Shown here one piece after another: positions 33,801-45,614 of a stretch of DNA of 64,000 nucleotides (positions are counted from its first letter, which is position 1; the number at the start of each line of letters is the position of its first letter). The DNA comes from Rheum nobile. Its lineage: Eukaryota; Streptophyta; Magnoliopsida; Caryophyllales; Polygonaceae. The stretch lies in the NCBI GenBank assembly GCA_027886185.1, contig WOAB01000232.1, forward strand, positions 1,550,001 to 1,614,000, in the 5' to 3' direction. The translations under genes were made by a program, and so were the position numbers. The notes under the pieces were generated by a model that saw only the letters and a list, made by a program, of their open reading frames with translations, made no database searches and had not been told where the DNA came from.

Positions 33801-36021
33801 ATGCTAGCTTTTTATTCTTACACCTATTTACTGTTTCTCAAAAGAATAAAACTGAGTTTAATGAAACTTACTACACTCCTCGTAAGAGCTAGAGCCTCTT
33901 TAAAGGTGTACCCTGCAGCCGCAGGATCCCCCTCTGTTCTCAAAAAGTCTCGCTCAGCAACATTATCAGCACTATATCCAGCATATGCTATACCATTTTC
34001 CACAACTGTAAGTAAAATTAAAACAAGGGAGAAAATTAGCACCACACCAAATGCCAAAAGATGATGTAACCATGAGCAAAATGCGTGATTAAGAACATTG
34101 TTCCTCAAGAAACTAGACTTTATCCATCAATAACTCTGATCCAACTTCAATCACTAGAGCTTTATCCACATATGAAGAACTATAATATCACAAGATGCAA
34201 TGTAGCATCAAACATCAAAGGGGATTAGGAAGATAAGATTTATTCAGAAAAAAAGAAGAAGAAGATGATGACTTCTCCAAGTTCAAAGATTGCAAATGTA
34301 TAGAAAACTAACAGAAGAAGAAGTACATACCGGAAGTTGAATAGAGGGAGTCTATTTGAATAACACTTCCATCCAAGGAAAACCTTAAATTCCTGATAGC
34401 CTCAACTCTCTTACTCCAAACATCCCATAAGCCACTACCATCATGGGATAAAACTGGTGCAGCAGACGTTGCTGAAGGAGAGCTATTCGTGTCAAGAACT
34501 GGTGAATGCTCAACATCTTTCCTACCTGGCAATATAGTCCCATCACTGGAATCTGATGTGGTTTGAGCACTATTATGCTTCCCTAGCTTCACTTTGCCAC
34601 GTTGTTTCAGCAGATTCAACAGTTTTGAGTTGATTTTATCCCTAATCTCTTCCTGCGCTTCAGCAATTTCATCAGGTGACATGCTTTGCAACTGAGCCTG
34701 ATTTTCAGCATCAATCTGACTTTCAAGGCTAACAAATTCTGACTTTTGACCAACATCAAGCCTGTATGATTTTGAGCTTTTTGTATTATACACCTTATTC
34801 TCTTGGCTAGACATGAATCTTCCCGTTCCCTTGGTTCCATCATGATCGATACAAATTGGGGTATACTCAAAATTTCCATTTCCCAATTTTTCAACATCCT
34901 TAGCTGAGCTTGTCATAGATGATGGCTCAATAAACCTATCTAGCTCCATCGGATCTGCATACTCTCCGTCCATGTTGGAGAACAACATTCTTTCAGCGTC
35001 ATCTGATTGTGATTTTACATTTATTTCTCTTGCTAAAGATATGTTATCGGACAGCGTCATCTGATTGTGACTCTTCTTCAATTCCTTGGTATTGGCATCA
35101 GAACTGGCATTAGAAAGTAATCCTCTCCAATTGCTCAAATCCATACCTTTCTTTACTTTTTTCTCTAGAGGGTTAGCAAACTGCGCTATTGGATCATAAT
35201 TCATGGCATCCATTTCATCATCATTGTCTTCCTCATCATCTTCATGAGATTCCTCAACTTTTGGGCTCCAATACTGTAAACATACCCATTTATTATTAAG
35301 AGTCAGACTAATAGAAGGGCATACAAGTGTAAGTCAGTTAGACCCATAGTTTGCTCTTTCTATTTTCTATACAATATACTTCGACTGTAAAACACTAAAA
35401 TTCACATCAAAATTCATAAAGTTATACATGAAAATATACATTTAGCCAGATACATACAGCTTTAGCAAGCAGGTTCCCAGAGTACCACTAATGTGCTTGA
35501 ACCACACTCCACACTAGGTTATGTCCCAAACCATATACTCTAACATGCAAATAGAACTACTTATCAACAACTAGAAGATAATTGGAAGCCTGATCCAATT
35601 TACGATCTAATCACAAACAGAAGACAAAGGCAATGGCGAAGCGGCTCAGCAACCCTACCATGATTCTCAAATTTTAGTGGAAGAAGGAAAATGTCGCCAC
35701 TTGACAATCTCGAAAACAAAAATCTCTCATCTAGGATGCAGAAATATAGTGGGGGTTGAAGGAGAGCGGAAAACCTACAGGGCCGTGGGAGCGATGGCGG
35801 GCGACAGGGAAGGGCAAAACAGAAGGGCGAGGAGTGGAAGAGGAAATCGCCAGCGGCTGGTCACCGGAAATTCCCCTCTCCACTATGTTTCCGACGAGAT
35901 TGAAGGCTTCCTGATCGGACAACTGCAGCGCGCTAGCACCGAACACCTTCTCCCGAGGGAGATTCTTCGACATCCGAGGCGGTTTTGCGGGGGCTTTTCT
36001 TCCGCCGCTCTGCTTCTCCAT
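27848..36021 (-). CDS. IYO: MINIYO / RPAP1-like RNA polymerase II-associated protein, 10 exons
   Basis: The minus-strand exons are 36021-35779, 35273-34331, 34005-33872, 33622-33435, 32824-32719, 32634-32380, 31430-31242, 31085-28794, 28593-28384 and 28036-27848. All junctions are GT-AG and in phase, giving 1582 aa. Family markers are SVLPFPVARHRSHGP near residue 70, the RPAP1 N-domain block LQSMSPDEIAEAQEEI (~residues 275-290), the RPAP1 C-domain block AERDFLRTEGDPAAAGYT (~413), FRSKPDIRCGFLHGGFWKYS, VEQLRFWKVCI, GVGIGWGVAGGGFWS, TIHEDVD, VEQYAAISYGDMAYGRQ, and a C-terminus with CEGNSSLL. In plants MINIYO supports polymerase II import and elongation and acts as a switch for cell differentiation. 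Length and order match the family, and no break was found. Intron 5 (32635-32718) is 84 nt, in frame and open, so retention would add 28 residues. Confidence 0.92.
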
Positions 36022-36757
36022 CGCAGAAAGCTCTCTTCTTGTGTTTCGCTCAGTGGCGGTGAGGAGGAGGAGAGGGGAGGCGAAATAGGGCGGTCGGAGA
36101 AGCGGAAGACGGCGTTTGAAGGCGGAGCAACAGAGCTGAGTGCTGCTTCTGCTAGTAATCTAGTATTAGTTATCAGCGTTCGGCTCTTTCGTTCCCGCTG
36201 AATTTACTGACCGAGCAAAGTTGTTCGAATGGGCTGGGCTGCTCACACTTTCTGGGCCTTTTACCCATTCACCCCGACGACTTTGGGTTTATTGGGTATG
36301 ATGGTTTTGGACTCATTGGTTCTTTAAGAGTTTTCAATTAATAAAATCGTTTTTAGGATTTTTGATCTCTTAGGGGGTTAAATAGTAAGTTTTGAATCCT
36401 AATTAAATAAATTAGTTTATTGACCCCCTAAGTCTTTAAAAACCCATAAACCCTAAACTCTAAATCATAAATCATAATCCCTAAATCCTAAACCTTAAAA
36501 AAATAATTTCACCCCCTTTGGACCATATGTGTAATAATAGGGGATCATACTTATAATTTTGGAAAAAATGGGCCTAAGCATGCTATTTTTTTTCTTAAGA
36601 GACCCTTCGCGCCTAATTTTCTCTTAATAAAACTACCCCTATTAATTTTTATGTATTTTTTCTACCACATACTAGCTTATTTTATTATTTTTTTCTCTCC
36701 CTCTTCTTTGTTTTTTCTCTCTCTAAAATATTATTTTTTAGAGTTTAGGGTTTAGGA
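36022..36757 (-). promoter_or_regulatory. MINIYO upstream region with site II and telo-box-like motifs
   Basis: TGGGC-type motifs (gggctgggctg at 36231, tctgggcc at 36252) lie about 210-240 bp upstream of the start codon. An aaaccctaaac telo-box-like string is at about 36448, within a CCTAAA-rich stretch (36440-36500). The dispersed repeat described at 25913 recurs at 36305-36361. There is no clear TATA box. Promoter function is inferred from position. Confidence 0.4.
36305..36361. repeat. dispersed repeat, second copy
   Basis: This is the counterpart of 25913-25981, also upstream of a minus-strand gene. It differs by a few bases and a short deletion. Confidence 0.6.
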
Positions 36758-38056
36758 TAGACCTGTATAAGTCCGGACTCGGGTCGGATTTTTTGCATTT
36801 TTTGCCCGGTTGACCGGGCCGGGCTAAGCCCGCTCTAACCGGACTGGGTTTTTTGTCCAGACCCGTCCGGTCAATCGGGCCGGGTTACCCCGCGGGCTAG
36901 CCCGTTTCATATTTCATACAGTATCCATTCATGAATAGTCGGAATCTAAACTATCATCATTATGCTCTCAGGATTTTTTTGACAATTTCGAATACAATTG
37001 GAAAAATAAACAAACATGAAAAAACTGCGATTGATCAAATGAATCAAAAAATTGTGAGAAGCATTCAGTATGAGTAGGAGGTTATAATATCCATTCATGA
37101 ATAGTCGGAATCTGAACGATCATCATTATGCTCTCAAGTTTTTTTTTTGACAATTTCGAATACAATTGGAAAAACAAGCAAAAAAAATGTAGATTGAAAG
37201 ACGAACAAACTATGATTACTGGGAGATGAAATTATTAGATAAACAGATATTTTCACATCAATGTCTGCACTAACAAATAATGCTTCAGACGACCGTCGTG
37301 AGATGTAAATCCAAAATCATCAATTGATTTCCATTCCCAACGCACATGAAGTAGATGCAAGTGATAAAACAAATTGAAAGAAGAAAAGGCGAGAGAGCGT
37401 TGAATTGAAAACAAAAATTCGAAGAAGAAACGGAGAGATGGGACAACGAGAAATGCAACTGAGTATGCTACGGCTTCGATTTGATCTTCCACAAAAACTA
37501 GGGTTTTCCGAATTGTGCATCTTCTAACATTCAACAGCCGTATTTAAAGAAGCGGAAGCTGGAGCAGAGCGGAGGATGTACTAAACGCGTCGTTTAGCAG
37601 TGAGAGAGGTAGCAACGGATAGAAGAATGCGTTGAGATCGCGAAATCGAAGGAGCGAGAGTTGGATTTGTTGCCGTCTGTGGAGCGCCGGAGAAGAGGGG
37701 GAGAGAGAAAGCTCGAGACGGGGAAGACTGGTTGCAGTGGTTGCAGTGGACTCGGTCACGGTGGCTGGCTGGGTTGAAGACTCGCACGAACTAGGTGGAC
37801 TCGGTGGCGCAACGTGATGGAGGAGGTCAGGACTCAGGAGGAGGATGGAGATTCGAGATGGAGACTGGAGAGAATGGAGGCGGAAATGAGTATGTAGAAT
37901 GGAGGCGAAAGGAAAAGAAGAGAGTGAAGGGAAATTAGGTTAGGGTTCTTATGGGGGTTATTTATATTTATATATAAAAATATAAAAAAATATTATTTAC
38001 ATGAATAGTATCGGGTACTGGGCCGGGCTTCTAGGCCCGGTCGGGCTTAGAGATGT
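36758..38056. mobile_element. truncated hAT-like element, left end only
   Basis: It starts tagacctgtataagtccgg, sharing the TAGACCTGT terminus of the hAT MITE at 17392, and continues into ccgggc-rich subterminal repeats that recur at 38010-38050. No matching right terminus is found. The sequence runs straight into a broken LTR at 38057. Inside is a ~90-bp duplication (36922-37013 and 37088-37178, both with catgaatagtcggaatct). A GC-richer stretch (37500-37900) has short frames but no recognisable transposase. Confidence 0.6.
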
Positions 38057-38771
38057 GTTCCCAAGCGGCCAACTTACTCAACCTCGGACGAAAGCGTTTT
38101 GACAACGACACCACAAGGCTCGTCTGAGGTAGTTGACCAACCAAGAGAGATTCTGAGCTGCCTAGGTTGTTTGCACATGCCAAGAACAACGTGGATCAAG
38201 GAGAACCACTAATCCTAGGGCAAGCTCAATCCATGGGAACCAAGAGAGGATCGAGCTGCGAAGAATCCTCTATAAAAGGAAGACTAACCCAAAGGTTATC
38301 TTCATGCACAAAAACAAGAACTCACACTCATTAGCAAACATCTAGTGTGAACCTCAAAACAAAGATCATCAAAGCAAACCGAGATCAAGAGGAACCAGTC
38401 AAGGAAGAAGAGCTGAGTGCTAAGTTCCTGTGACTGTAAGTGATAGTTCCTAGGTGCGAAAGTCTGTTTCTTGGATTGATTATTGATTGTGTTAAGTTAT
38501 CTAGGATTGTCTAACTGTGTGTAAGGCAAAGGAACTGTGTGTTCATTCCTAGGATAAGCTGTAACCAAAAGAGATAAAAATCAAGAAGTAGACTTTGAAA
38601 TCCTTTCGAAAGAAAGGTAGTGGTTTTTATCCTGGATTGCTAGTTGGCAATCAAAGGTTTCCACTATAAGGAACTTGTCATTTGTTTGATTGTTTATCTT
38701 CCGCTGCTAAAGGAACTGAGAATCATTATTCTGAGTTCCTTAAGTTTTTATCTAACAATCACGATCCTACA
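38057..38771 (+). repeat. 5' LTR of the SIRE-type element, first 420 bp missing
   Basis: This matches 46035-46750 of the 3' LTR. The start is abrupt after the hAT-like sequence (gatgtg, then ttcccaagcgg) and it ends cgatcctaca. Confidence 0.9.
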
Positions 38772-38773
38772 AT

Positions 38774-38785
38774 TGGTATCAGAGC
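38774..38785 (+). other. primer-binding site, initiator Met tRNA
   Basis: The sequence tggtatcagagc lies three bases after the LTR end and is complementary to the 3' end of plant initiator methionine tRNA. It is the usual primer for Copia elements. Confidence 0.9.
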
Positions 38786-38821
38786 AGGAAAAGCTCTAGA
38801 TCTTTGATAAGTTTGCAGATC

Positions 38822-40858
38822 ATGTCTCAACCAAACAAGTTTGAGCTAGGAATCTCCACCAACAAGCCACACCTTCGCAAGAAAGGAGAAGAAACATGGT
38901 GGGAAAAGTGCATGGAAAGCCACATCAAGACCAACGACTACCAATGTTGGAGGATAGTCGAAAATGGAGATGGTCACGTCGATCTTACCATGAAGGAAGA
39001 AGACTGGAAACCAGAACATTATGTCATCATGGAGAAGAATGCCAAGGCAAGACAGTTCATCCTCAATGGATTGGACAGAGAGGACATGGACAAAGTCATA
39101 GGCATCAAGACGGCCAAGGAGATGTGGAAAGCTCTCAAGGAGATGCATGAAGGAAGTGAGAAACTAAAGCAAAGCAGAAAGTTTGCTTTGGAAGGAGAAT
39201 ACCACATCTTCAAAATGATGGAAACTGAGACCATCTCAGAGTACTACTCTCGCTTCAACAAATTAATTGGAAAGTTGACGGCGGCGGGAGTTGATCTTGA
39301 TGAAGTCTCCAAGTCCTTGGTGATTATCAATGGACTCAACTCCAAGTTCACCCTTCTCAAGGGAATCATGAAGAACACTCCAGGCATCCAATCCCTTCCC
39401 TTGACCCAAGTCATAGGAAAACTGGAAGTTGAAGAAGGAGAGCACACTAAAGCCAATGCCGATAAGAAACTAGAGAAATGAATCGCCCTCAATATCTCCA
39501 AAGCCTTCTCTAGGCTCGAGATGGAGGAAGAGAACTCAGACCTTGAAGAAGAGGAGGACGAACTAACAGCCCTCTTCACAAAGAATATCAAAAAATTCTT
39601 TGTGAAGGGAAGGTTCCAAAAGGACAGTTCCTCTCACAATGGACCAAGAAGAGATCTCAAGGAAGTCTCCTGTTACGAGTGCAAGGAGAAGGGACACTAC
39701 GCTAAGAACTGTCCCAACAAAGAAGAGTCTAAGGAAGAGGAAAGACCTCAAAGAAAGAAGGCTCTCGTAGCATCATGGGGAGAAGACTCAGATGAGGAAC
39801 TGGATCTGAGTGACTTCTCTGGAGGGAGATGTCTCATGGCAAAAGGAGACTCCAGCGACTCAGAAGACCTTGAGGTAACTTCTGACGATCTCTTAAAATC
39901 CCTAGTTGATTGTGATAAGAAACAACTTCTTAAGATCATAAAGAAACTAGGAAAGGAAACCAGTTCCCTTCAACATAAACTAGATGATTGTGAAGATGAA
40001 ATTGCTTGCTTGACTGTTGAGAATTCTGTTTGGAGTAAGAAACTTGATGAAACTGAGAAAGACCTAGCTGAAACTCACTCCAAACTCATTGATATTAGGA
40101 ATGTGCATGCTAGTCACCTTAAAACTTGCAAATCTTGTGATGAAACTAGCATAGATTCTGTCAAAGTTCCCTTGCATGCTAATCCACCTGGAAATGACAT
40201 GCTTCAATCCATAATGGATAGGTTAGACATTCTCACTAATTCCATTAATGAAAAAACGATAAATCAAACTGTTTTTGTGAGACAACGACATGGAATAGGA
40301 TATGTCAATAATAAAGGGAACAATGATGCTGAAGAAGAAAAGGCTAGGCGAGAACTTGTTGAGATGAATGAGAACCTCAGTATTGCTATGGCCACTTCTC
40401 GTGATAGGAATCAATTCCTATCAGAGAAGATCATGGTCCTTGAGAACAAGGCTGAGGTTGCCAAACGTCTCAATGAAGGTTCTCAAAGTCCTAAGAAGGA
40501 ACCAAAGGGAAAATAAAAGATGATTCCTGAAAACCAATGGTTCACCAATTCCTTTGCTCACAAAAGATATATTGACATGGCCCATAGCAAGGTTATAAAC
40601 AATGTTGATTTTAACAAAAGGAAAACTGAAAAACCTTTTAGGCCAAGAAAAGGAAAATATGGACATGTTATTTACAATCGTTTGTGTACCTACTGTGGTA
40701 AGAATGGTCATTACAACACTGATTGTGCTGAGAAAAGGAACTTTGAAAAGGAGAAAAGTACTCATTACCATGAAAGGAACCAGTTCCCTGGTCATTCACA
40801 GACTCGTAATGCTAATCCCCCCAGTAAAGCCAAGCTTCGCTGGGTTCAGAAATCTTAG
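38822..40858 (+). pseudogene. SIRE-type gag with internal stops
   Basis: One frame runs from ATG at 38822 to the stop at 40856, but it is interrupted in frame at 39479 (TGA) and 40514 (TAA). It contains the Copia capsid-like segment (retroviral gag domain region, 38900-39400), a first zinc knuckle CYECKEKGHYAKNC at about 39671, an acidic and coiled-coil-like stretch, and a second knuckle CTYCGKNGHYNTDC at about 40685. The related element at 52231 has the same two-knuckle layout. The final TAG (40856-40858) is probably the natural gag end, since its relative also stops there. Confidence 0.85.
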
Positions 40859-43800
40859 TTCCCTTGTGTGCAGAAAGAAGAGAGGCAACCCCAACTATGG
40901 TACATTGATAGTGGTTGCTCATGCCATATGACCGGAAAAAGAAATCAAATGACCTCTCTTCAACCTCTCCAAGGAGGGAACATATCCTTTGGAGACAAAA
41001 GCAAAGGGAAAATCTGTGGAATAGGAACTGTGAAACTCAACGATCACATTCAGGTAAACAAAGTTCACCTTGTTGATAGTCTTGGTTTTGATCTAATAAG
41101 TGTGTCACAGCTGTGTGATCAAGGAGACAATGAAGTCAGATTTAGATCAAACGAATGCTCAGTTCTTGACTCCTCGGGACAAATCATCCTAAAAGGAAAG
41201 AGATTCAACAATGTTTACATTGTTGATCCATCCTTCGTCCCCAAGGAAAAACTGTGTCTCTCAACCGTGAATGACCAAGCTGAGTTGTGGCACCAACGCC
41301 TCGGTCATGCTAGCACTAAGCTGATTCAAAAGCTACACTCAAAGGAACTAGTCAGAGGATTGCCAAAGCTGAGTGGCACATCTAAGGAACCATGCTCTGA
41401 CTGTGTAAAAGGAAAACAGGCTCGTAGTTCCTTCAAATCCAAAAACATGGTAAGCACCTCAAGGCCTCTTGAGCTCATCCACATGGATCTTTGTGGACCC
41501 ATGAGAGTTCAAAGCCTAGGAGGGAACATGTATATTTTTGTTATTGTCGATGACTTCTCTCGCTTTACTTGGACCATTTTCATTAAATCTAAAAGTGAAG
41601 TCATTGATCGCTTTAAAGACCTGGTTCCCTTGTTAGAAAAATCCCTTGATTGTTCACTTAATGCTATTCGGTCTGACCATGGTACCGAATTCGAAAATGC
41701 AGAATTTCTAACCTTTTGCAGTGAGCATGGCATTGATCACAACTTCTCTGCACCATACACTCCTCAACAGAATGGAGTAGTGGAGAGAAAGAATAGGACC
41801 TTGGAAGACATGGCTCGAACTATGTTGATCTCAAGTGGACTCTCCCAATCCTTTTGGGCTGAGGCGATCAACACAACATGCTACATCATCAATAGAGCCA
41901 TGCTTCGCCCTATCACAGAGAAGACACCCTATGAACTCCTAAGAGGAAGAGTTCCCAACATTTCTCATCTAAGGGTGTTCGGATACAAGTGCTTTGTGCA
42001 CAACAATGGGAAGGACAATCTTGGCAAGTTCGACCCAAGAAGTGATGAAGGAATCTTCATTGGATATGCCTCAGGCAGCAAGGCATACAAGGTCCTCAAC
42101 AAAAGGACCAAAAAGGTAGAAGAAAGTGTTCATGTTATTTTTAATGAAAAATCACTTGGAAAGATTGTGCAGAACACCACCAGTTCCTTCGAAGACCCAT
42201 TTCCCAAGTTATCTCATGAAGATCCAGATGAAGATGTCACTCCTCCCAGTTCCCGCCCTGCTGAACGGAACCCTCCAATGGCTTCTCCACCAGTTCCAAT
42301 GGATAATGAACAACAATCCATTTCTGGGAACCATGAGCATGACGACAACATCTGTGGAGACCTCAATGATTCATCTTCCCACATGTTCTTCAATGGAGAA
42401 GGTGACCCCAACCAGGAAGCTGAATGCTCAACTCAGAATGTCTCCACATCAAATACTTTGGCTTCCAACAGAGAAAGAAGAGTCGTCAAACCTCCAGTCA
42501 GGTACGAACATCTAACTTTCTTTGCCTTTAATGCCTTTTTGTCTATTATGGAACCAAAGAACATAGGTGATGCACTGAAGGATGCGGACTGGATCCAAGC
42601 CATGCAAGAAGAGCTTCATCAATTTGAAAGGAACAAAGTCTGGCATCTGGTTCCTCGCCCCAAGGATAAGCACATCATAGGAACCAGATGGGTTTTCAGA
42701 AACAAGCTAGATGATACAGGAACTGTGATAAGGAACAAAGCAAGACTTATGGCTCAAGGATATAATCAACAAGAAGGAATTGACTATGATGAAACCTATG
42801 CTCCAGTGGCAAGGATCGAAGTGATAAGATTGTTGATTGTCTTCGCATCTCACAAAGGGTTCAAGCTGTTCCAAATGGATGTAAAGACAGCCTTCCTCAA
42901 TGGAATTCTTCAAGAAGAAGTCTATGTCAAGCAACCTCCTGGTTTCGAAGACGACGATCATCCAGATCATGTCTACTTTCTAGACAATGCACTCTATGGC
43001 CTCAAGCAAGCTCCCAGAGCTTGGTATGATCGTCTTGCCCAGTTCCTACTCTCAAATGGCTACAGGCGTGGAGTTATTGATAAGACTCTCTTCATCCTAG
43101 AAGAAGAAGGTAACATCTTAGTGGTTCAAATCTATGTTGATGATATCATTTTTGGTTCCACTAACCTGTCCCTTGTAGACAAGTTCAAAGACTTGATGAG
43201 CAGTGAATTTGAAATGAGTTTAATTGGGGAACTCACATTCTTTTTTGGATTACAAATCACTCAAAAGGAAGATGGTATTCAAATCCACCAACAGAAGTAT
43301 GTCAGGGAACTACTGAAGAAGTTCAAAATGGATTCATGCAAGCCTCTCTCCACTCCCATATCCACCATTTCCCATCTGGATAAGGACCACTCGAGTCCTC
43401 TAGTGGAGGAGAAGCTCTATAGAGGTATGATAGGCTCACTCATGTACCTAACCGCTAGTCGACCAGACATTGTCTTTGCTGGTGGCTTGTGTGCTAGGTT
43501 CCAATCTTGTCCAAGAGAAACCCACTTGGCCGCTGTGAAGAGAATACTTCGATACCTCAAAGGAACTGACGATCTCTGCATTTGGTACCCCAAAGAATGT
43601 CCCTTTGAGCTCATGGGTTTCACTGATGCTGATTATGCCGGATACTTGGTGGATAGGAAGAACACTTCTGGAATGGCACAGTTCCTAGGCCCTTGCCTTG
43701 TGTCATGGGGATCAAAGAAACAAGTTTTAGTCTCTCTCTCCACCACAAAATCCGAGTACATTGCGGCTGCCTCCTGCTGTTCCCAACTTCTCTGGCTAAA

Positions 43801-44080
43801 GCAACAACTCGCGGACTTTGGTATGTCTTATGGCCCTCTCACTATTCTTTGTGATAACACTAGTGCCATAAACATCTCTAAAAATCCTGTGCATCATACT
43901 AGGACCAAGCATATTGACATAAGACATCATTTTCTTAGAGATCATGTTGAGAAGGAAAACATCATTATGAAGTTTTGTAGAACTGAAGATCAGGTTACAG
44001 ATATTTTCACCAAGGCATTGAATAGAGTTCCTTTCGAGAACCTTAGATTGAAACTAGGAATGATTCCTATTACTCAGTAG
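40859..44080 (+). CDS. Copia pol polyprotein (protease, integrase, RT, RNase H), open
   Basis: An uninterrupted ~1070-codon frame follows gag in the same frame. Numbering from 40868, the protease DSG is at 14-16, the GAG-pre-integrase zinc site is H142, H147, C176 and C179, and the integrase catalytic residues are D207, D270 and E306 with the D-35-E spacing. The Copia RT carries TAFLNG and the YVDD box at 756-759. RNase H has TDADYAG near 918 and TKSEYIA, and the frame ends KLGMIPITQ. All catalytic residues I can place are present. No ATG sits at the start, so expression would need readthrough of the gag stop or a spliced RNA. The order integrase before RT defines Copia (Ty1-like). Confidence 0.93.
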   Translation, partial: FPCVQKEERQPQLWYIDSGCSCHMTGKRNQMTSLQPLQGGNISFGDKSKGKICGIGTVKLNDHIQVNKVHLVDSLGFDLISVSQLCDQGDNEVRFRSNECSVLDSSGQIILKGKRFNNVYIVDPSFVPKEKLCLSTVNDQAELWHQRLGHASTKLIQKLHSKELVRGLPKLSGTSKEPCSDCVKGKQARSSFKSKNMVSTSRPLELIHMDLCGPMRVQSLGGNMYIFVIVDDFSRFTWTIFIKSKSEVIDRFKDLVPLLEKSLDCSLNAIRSDHGTEFENAEFLTFCSEHGIDHNFSAPYTPQQNGVVERKNRTLEDMARTMLISSGLSQSFWAEAINTTCYIINRAMLRPITEKTPYELLRGRVPNISHLRVFGYKCFVHNNGKDNLGKFDPRSDEGIFIGYASGSKAYKVLNKRTKKVEESVHVIFNEKSLGKIVQNTTSSFEDPFPKLSHEDPDEDVTPPSSRPAERNPPMASPPVPMDNEQQSISGNHEHDDNICGDLNDSSSHMFFNGEGDPNQEAECSTQNVSTSNTLASNRERRVVKPPVRYEHLTFFAFNAFLSIMEPKNIGDALKDADWIQAMQEELHQFERNKVWHLVPRPKDKHIIGTRWVFRNKLDDTGTVIRNKARLMAQGYNQQEGIDYDETYAPVARIEVIRLLIVFASHKGFKLFQMDVKTAFLNGILQEEVYVKQPPGFEDDDHPDHVYFLDNALYGLKQAPRAWYDRLAQFLLSNGYRRGVIDKTLFILEEEGNILVVQIYVDDIIFGSTNLSLVDKFKDLMSSEFEMSLIGELTFFFGLQITQKEDGIQIHQQKYVRELLKKFKMDSCKPLSTPISTISHLDKDHSSPLVEEKLYRGMIGSLMYLTASRPDIVFAGGLCARFQSCPRETHLAAVKRILRYLKGTDDLCIWYPKECPFELMGFTDADYAGYLVDRKNTSGMAQFLGPCLVSWGSKKQVLVSLSTTKSEYIAAASCCSQLLWLKQQLADFGMSYGPLTILCDNTSAINISKNPVHHTRTKHIDIRHHFLRDHVEKENIIMKFCRTEDQVTDIFTKALNRVPFENLRLKLGMIPITQ

Positions 44081-45614
44081 TTACCTTAGTTTAAAGAATT
44101 CATTCCAGTTCCCCTGATTGACTAGTTTAAGTTATTTAACTTGTTGAGTCTTGATATCCTTGTGTTATATCTTTTGCTACAAACCCTTCTTGTCATAATG
44201 GTTTCTTACAAAGGCTTAGATGAATTTTTCTGGTTCATTTCCTTTTGGTCCTCATTATTCTTTCAACTCCTCATTGTTCAAGCTTCTTTGTTGGCTCAAA
44301 AGTCACAATCTGATCATCTCTCTAACCCAACAATACAAGCCGAAATGATGATTGTATACTATGACCCTCCCTCGCCTCATTACACAATCTATTTCCCTAT
44401 GATCCTCTTCTTAACCCTCTCTGGGAACTAGTGTGTAATGCGATAAATGGCCTTCCCCAATTTATTTTATGGGAACGTACTTTCAGGTCCTATGTCTTAA
44501 AACCCCACATCAAAAGTTCCCATATATCCCTCTAGCACACTGAAAATATCGCCAGAAAGGAACTAGGATGGGCTACCCCTTAAACGGCTAGTAAGAGAAT
44601 TGCTCCTCCCAAGACAGTATTTATGGCAAATCTCACAGCGTCAGAGACGTCTTCTCAGCCTTGAACAATTGCCATTTTTTAGCATCTAATCTTTGAATTT
44701 GTGACCGGTGCAAAGGCGCAAAAGCTTCAAGAAAATTAGCCGTTTCAACTCTTCAGAGTTTCCAGAAATATCTCCAACGACTTGATTCTCAACGGCTCCA
44801 AAATTGCTCAAGGGTTATTTAAGGTTTCCTATTTGATTGAGCCGAGCACTCTGTTCTTTCACGCCTTCTCTCAATCTCATGTTCACCTGTCTCTCTCAAA
44901 ACACAAAGCTCCTCAAATGGCCAAGAAAAACCTCAATCTTAACCTTGCTCAATTGGAAGTAATCAGGCCGATAAGATGACAACAAGCCAAGATGAAGGAA
45001 CTGCATAAAAGAAGGAAACTGAAGAGGAGGCCACTACGCTGCCATAGGAACGTCTCTCCTAGTTCCCAGTGCTATAACATCACAGTGTGCTAGTAGTTCC
45101 CTAGGGTCCTACTCCCCTCTTCTATCCTTTTTTTGTCTATGTCAAGCTGTTTGTGATCTTTTATTTCTTTTTCCACTATGCTTGTCTGGACAATGTATTA
45201 AGCTTTAATGACTAATGAACTCCTTTGGCTACATTTCTAATGCATTATTTGTCTCTGCTTTGAGTTTCTATTATGGTTTCTGTTATGGGTTTGACGCAAT
45301 TGTTTATTTCCTTGGATATCATGTTCTTAACTTGTACTTAATCTTTTCGATGATGTCAAAAGGGGGAAGAAAAGGATAGGAACCTTGAACTTTGGAGACT
45401 ACTGAATTAATAGGAACTCTGAACTAGTTCTATTTCTAAGGGGGAATTTGAAATAAACTTGTTCACTTGCTTAGGGGGAATTCACAACCATTGAATGTTC
45501 TATCACTAATCTGTAATGTTGTAAATCCCGTTATCTCAATATGGTCTCATAAGATTCAAAGTCCTATTATGTTGTCAGGTTCCTTGTATTTGTCATCATC
45601 AAAAAGGGGGAAAT
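44081..45614 (+). other. degraded third-ORF region of the SIRE-type element
   Basis: A TATA-like ttatttaagg (44815) and a CT-rich leader precede an ATG at 44917. The frame starts MAKKNLNLNLAQ and stops after 20 codons. The body of the extra ORF seen in the related copies at 49663 and 55362 is absent, so it was deleted. Polypurine-like aagggggaa tracts occur at about 45358, 45438, 45473 and 45602. Confidence 0.6.

Noticed and set aside
36440..36500. Interstitial telomere from repeated CCCTAAA-like strings
   Set aside because: The strings (ccctaaac, cctaaatc, cctaaacc) are irregular and few. They read as degenerate AT-rich DNA with telo-box-like motifs, not a telomeric array.
37544..37787. Ser/Leu-rich minus frames inside the hAT-like element
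   Set aside because: They are short, low complexity, have no hAT transposase motif, and several frames overlap the same GC-rich tract.
44141..44431. Hydrophobic 96-codon frame after pol as an env gene
   Set aside because: It is short, is not matched in the related element, and lies outside the place of the extra ORF, whose start is at 44917.
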